In this document: one piece after another, positions 5,768-8,667 of the stretch
Numbering within the stretch: position 1 is the stretch's first letter
Layout of the letters: the number at the start of each line of letters is the position of its first letter
Origin: JBLIAZ01 sp047632015
GTDB lineage: Bacteria; Bacteroidota; Bacteroidia; Flavobacteriales_C; GCA-002722245
Length of the DNA: 8,667 nt
Direction: 5' to 3'
Assembly: GCA_047632015.1 (NCBI GenBank)
Contig: JBLIBC010000107.1
Coordinates: 1-8,667, forward strand
Notes under the pieces: generated by a model
Database searches by the model: none
Seen by the model: only the letters and a program-made list of their open reading frames with translations
What the model was told of the DNA's origin: nothing
Program-made: the position numbers and the translations under genes

Positions 5768-8485
5768 ATGAGTTTACACCCAGATTATAAAGGTAAATAC
5801 GAGTTCAAATGGAGCAATGTTCCATTCATGAGGTTAAGTGGTTTAGAGCCGCTTGTGGTAACTCCTGAATTGAATTTTATAAACGTTGGTGAACGTACCA
5901 ATGTAACTGGTTCAAAAAAATTCTTGCGGTTAATTAAAGAAGAACTGTTCGACGAAGCACTAGCGGTGGCTCGTGACCAAGTGGAAGGTGGTGCGCAAAT
6001 CATTGACATCAACATGGATGAGGGAATGATTGACGGTGAGGAATCCATGACTAAGTTCTTAAACTTAATTGCTGCGGAGCCTGATATTTCAAGAGTTCCA
6101 ATCATGATTGATTCTTCGAAATGGGACATCATTGAAGCAGGATTAAAATGTGTTCAAGGGAAATGTGTGGTGAATTCTATTTCCTTGAAGGTAGGAGAAG
6201 AACGATTCGTTTGGGAAGCTAAAAGGGTTAAAAAATATGGAGCAGCAGCCATTATAATGGCGTTTGACGAAGATGGACAGGCTGATAATTACGACCGAAG
6301 GATTGAGATTGTTAAAAGGAGTTATGAATTGTTAGTAGGTCCTAAAATTGGCTTTGCACCTCAGGATATCATTTTTGATTTAAACATATTCCCTGTTGCT
6401 ACAGGGATTGAGGAGCACAGGAACAATGCGATGGACTTTTTTCAGGCTACCAGATGGGTGCGTGAAAACTTGCCAGGTGCTCATGTAAGTGGAGGAGTAA
6501 GTAATGTGTCGTTTTCGTTCAGGGGAAATAATCCAATGCGTGAGGCAATGCACTCGGCGTTTTTATACCATGCAATTAGAGAAGGAATGGACATGGGTAT
6601 TGTAAACCCAGCTATGTTGGAAATATACAGTGACATTCCAAAGGACTTATTGGAGAGGGTGGAAGATGTTTTGCTGAACAGAAGAGACGATGCTACAGAG
6701 CGTTTGTTGGAGTTTGCTGAATCAGTAACTGGTGAAGGTAAGGTTAGGGTGGTTGATAACAAATGGCGAAGTGAGTCTTTAGGTAAAAGGTTAGAACACG
6801 CTCTAGTTAAGGGTATTACAGATTTTATAGATGAAGATGTGGAAGAAGCTAGGCTTCAGCACGATAAAGCTTTGCACGTGATAGAAGGTCCTTTGATGGA
6901 TGGAATGAATGTCGTGGGAGATTTGTTTGGAGCTGGTAAAATGTTTTTACCTCAAGTGGTAAAATCAGCGAGAGTAATGAAAAAAGCGGTGGCGTTTTTA
7001 TTGCCTTATTTGGAAGCGGATAAAGAAGTGGGACAGACAGCTGGGAAAATATTATTGGCGACTGTAAAAGGTGATGTACATGACATTGGAAAAAACATTG
7101 TTGGTGTAGTATTAGGCTGTAACAACTATGAAATCATTGACATAGGAGTGATGGTTCCGGCTGATAAAATATTAGCAGCTGCCAAAGAGCACAACGTGGA
7201 CATGATTGGATTGAGTGGGTTAATCACACCGTCCTTAGATGAAATGGTAACCATGGCCAAGGAAATGGAAAAATCAGGTTTTGATATTCCGTTGTTAATT
7301 GGAGGTGCGACGACTTCAAAAGTACATACCGCGGTTAAAATTGAAGAGCATTACAAAAAGGGACAAACAGTTTATGTATTGGATGCGTCCAGAGCAGTGA
7401 CAGTAGCTAGTTCCCTTTTGGGAGATAAAAAAGAGGCTTTCGTTAAAAATGTGCAGGAAGAATACGAGACCATGCGTGTAAATTATGCTAAAAAGCGTAA
7501 CCAAAAAGCGATGGTGACCATTGAGCAAGCTCAAAATAACGGTCAAGAAATAGAATGGAAAGCAGAGGACATTAAAAAACCAAAGTTCACAGGAGTCAAG
7601 TTGTTTGACGAAGTGCCATTGGCTGACATAGCTGCCTACATCGACTGGACTCCGTTTTTCCAGACTTGGGATTTACATGGGAAGTATCCTAAAATATTAA
7701 CCGATGAAGTAGTAGGTGAAACTGCCACTTCGTTGTTTAATGATGCCAAAGCAATGTTGGATAAGATATGCAAAGAAAACTGGTTGGAGAACAAAGCTGT
7801 GGTAGGAGTATGGCCAGCTAACGCTGTAGGTGATGACATCGAGGTTTATGCTGATGAATCAAGAAGCGAAGTAGTGGGAAAATTCCACATGTTACGTCAA
7901 CAACTGAAGAAGTCGGCTAAAGCATCCAATCATTCCTTAGCAGATTACATTGCGCCAAAAGAAACAGGATTAGCTGATTACATAGGTGGTTTCGTAGTGA
8001 CAGCAGGAATTGGAATTGAACCACATATTAAACGTTTTGAAGATGACCATGATGATTACAATTCGATATTATTAAAAGCATTAGCCGACAGGTTAGCGGA
8101 AGCTTTTACGGAATACATGCACTCAAAAATGCGTAAAGACATTTGGGGTTATTCATCCGATGAAGGGTTAAGCAACGACGATTTAATCAAAGAATCATAC
8201 AAAGGTATTCGTCCAGCTCCTGGTTATCCAGCATGTCCAGATCACCTTGAAAAACCAACTATATTCAAACTGCTTAACGCTGAAGAATTGACAGGGGTAA
8301 CATTAACTGAAAGCATGGCAATGTACCCAACAGCCTCAGTTAGTGGATGGTATTTCGCACATCCAGATTCCAAGTACTTCGGTATCGGTAAAATTCAAAA
8401 AGATCAAGTAGAGCAGTATGCGCATAGAAGAGGCGAGTCAGTAGAATTGATCGAAAAGTGGTTAGGACCGAACCTTAACTATTAG
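5768..8485 (+). CDS. metH: Methionine synthase, folate/cobalamin/activation subunit of a split MetH
   Basis: A 905-residue protein holding the last three modules of cobalamin-dependent methionine synthase. The pterin-binding barrel starts at 'NFINVGERTNVTGSKKF' (36-52) and runs to about residue 300; it binds methyltetrahydrofolate. A helical cap follows ('DGMNVVGDLFGAGKMFLPQV', roughly 375-400). The cobalamin-binding Rossmann domain carries Asp436-x-His438-x-x-Gly441 in 'GDVHDIGKNIVG'; His438 should be the lower cobalt ligand, matching E. coli His759. The C-terminal activation domain (about 600-905) has 'YIDWTPFF' with Asp626, and 'RPAPGYPACPDH' with Arg815 and Tyr820, which correspond to the S-adenosylmethionine-binding residues of E. 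coli MetH. It should therefore be reductively reactivated like the single-chain enzyme. The homocysteine module is absent here and encoded just upstream. The frame differs from the first gene, and the ATG at 5768 is the first suitable start after an in-frame stop at 5720-5722. Confidence 0.95.
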   Translation: MSLHPDYKGKYEFKWSNVPFMRLSGLEPLVVTPELNFINVGERTNVTGSKKFLRLIKEELFDEALAVARDQVEGGAQIIDINMDEGMIDGEESMTKFLNLIAAEPDISRVPIMIDSSKWDIIEAGLKCVQGKCVVNSISLKVGEERFVWEAKRVKKYGAAAIIMAFDEDGQADNYDRRIEIVKRSYELLVGPKIGFAPQDIIFDLNIFPVATGIEEHRNNAMDFFQATRWVRENLPGAHVSGGVSNVSFSFRGNNPMREAMHSAFLYHAIREGMDMGIVNPAMLEIYSDIPKDLLERVEDVLLNRRDDATERLLEFAESVTGEGKVRVVDNKWRSESLGKRLEHALVKGITDFIDEDVEEARLQHDKALHVIEGPLMDGMNVVGDLFGAGKMFLPQVVKSARVMKKAVAFLLPYLEADKEVGQTAGKILLATVKGDVHDIGKNIVGVVLGCNNYEIIDIGVMVPADKILAAAKEHNVDMIGLSGLITPSLDEMVTMAKEMEKSGFDIPLLIGGATTSKVHTAVKIEEHYKKGQTVYVLDASRAVTVASSLLGDKKEAFVKNVQEEYETMRVNYAKKRNQKAMVTIEQAQNNGQEIEWKAEDIKKPKFTGVKLFDEVPLADIAAYIDWTPFFQTWDLHGKYPKILTDEVVGETATSLFNDAKAMLDKICKENWLENKAVVGVWPANAVGDDIEVYADESRSEVVGKFHMLRQQLKKSAKASNHSLADYIAPKETGLADYIGGFVVTAGIGIEPHIKRFEDDHDDYNSILLKALADRLAEAFTEYMHSKMRKDIWGYSSDEGLSNDDLIKESYKGIRPAPGYPACPDHLEKPTIFKLLNAEELTGVTLTESMAMYPTASVSGWYFAHPDSKYFGIGKIQKDQVEQYAHRRGESVELIEKWLGPNLNY

Positions 8486-8523
8486 TTGAATTATTGATAG
8501 GGTAAATCGCAGAAGTATTATAA

Positions 8524-8655
8524 TTGTTTTTCGATGTAGTTGCAATTAGCAGTCGAGGAAGAGTGACGAACAACCGAGGGTTTATCCCGAACGAGTGCAC
8601 GCAGTTGAAAGACAACTCTTGTAAACAAGTGAATTCGAAGAAATATTATAGATGA
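8524..8655 (+). other. Structured, less AT-rich intergenic stretch with a short ATG-less open frame
   Basis: This lies in the 182 nt after the second metH gene. The stretch is richer in G and C than its flanks and repeats short words such as CGAG, CGAAC and GAGTG. It contains small inverted repeats: GGG/CCC (8578-8580/8586-8588), AGTTG/CAACT (8603-8607/8613-8617) and CTTG/CAAG (8618-8621/8626-8629). One frame is open from a TTG at 8524 to the TGA at 8653-8655 (43 codons) but contains no ATG, and its product resembles no family I know. I think an intergenic repeat or structured RNA element is likelier than a gene. No convincing terminator for metH is seen. An ATG at 8653 near the window edge could begin the next gene, but too little of it is visible to say. 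Confidence 0.3.
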
Positions 8656-8667
8656 ACAAATTGCGCG

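Noticed and set aside
5700..5770. metH as a single gene broken by a frameshift (pseudogene)
   Set aside because: The two frames are separated by 59 nt with several in-frame stops. Both halves have complete domains and all key residues, and a split at this boundary is known in the phylum.
8476..8511. Possible hairpin over the metH stop codon acting as terminator
   Set aside because: The pairing CTATTAG/TTGATAG needs two G-U wobbles and has no T-run directly after it.
1..8667. CRISPR array, tRNA, rRNA, transposase or phage genes
   Set aside because: No regularly spaced repeats, cloverleaf, ribosomal RNA signature or transposase/integrase motifs were seen on either strand.

Overview
The window looks like AT-rich chromosomal DNA from a member of the Bacteroidota, probably a flavobacterium-like or cytophaga-like organism. 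Four things point that way. Both intergenic promoter candidates match the Bacteroidota -7 consensus TAnnTTTG. No start codon has a convincing Shine-Dalgarno sequence. The first gene is an OstA-like protein of the type found in this phylum. Methionine synthase is split into two adjacent genes, as in many members of the group. The species cannot be named from this sequence. The content is mainly conserved housekeeping genes; I see no phage, IS element, CRISPR array, tRNA or rRNA.

Layout. 3-665 (+) is the 3' part of an OstA/LptA-like gene cut by the window edge. 705-2111 (+) is a phosphoglucomutase/phosphomannomutase-family enzyme. 2122-3396 (+) is the AAA+ ATPase RarA, only 10 nt downstream and probably co-transcribed with it. 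3472-4230 (-) converges on rarA and encodes a DjlA-like protein with a Gly-rich membrane segment, a TerB domain and a C-terminal J domain. 4231-4706 is a 476-nt divergent intergenic region. It holds a candidate promoter on each strand, a small hairpin, a complete SAM-I (S-box) riboswitch with a readable antiterminator/terminator switch, and a second hairpin followed by ten T's. 4707-5708 (+) and 5768-8485 (+) encode the two halves of cobalamin-dependent methionine synthase. 8486-8667 has no recognised gene but contains a distinctive, less AT-rich stretch with small hairpins and a short open frame that lacks an ATG.

How the parts work together. The clearest functional unit is 4328-8485. When S-adenosylmethionine is abundant, the leader RNA should fold the aptamer and then the terminator, stopping transcription before both methionine synthase genes. 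When it is scarce, part of aptamer helices P1 and P4 is captured by an antiterminator that also captures the 5' arm of the terminator, so both genes are read. The first protein supplies the zinc/homocysteine module. The second supplies the methyltetrahydrofolate, cobalamin and reactivation modules. Together they total 1238 residues, close to single-chain E. coli MetH (about 1227). The left-hand genes concern outer-membrane/LPS transport (OstA-like), sugar-phosphate metabolism (mutase) and replication-fork maintenance (RarA), with no evident shared pathway.
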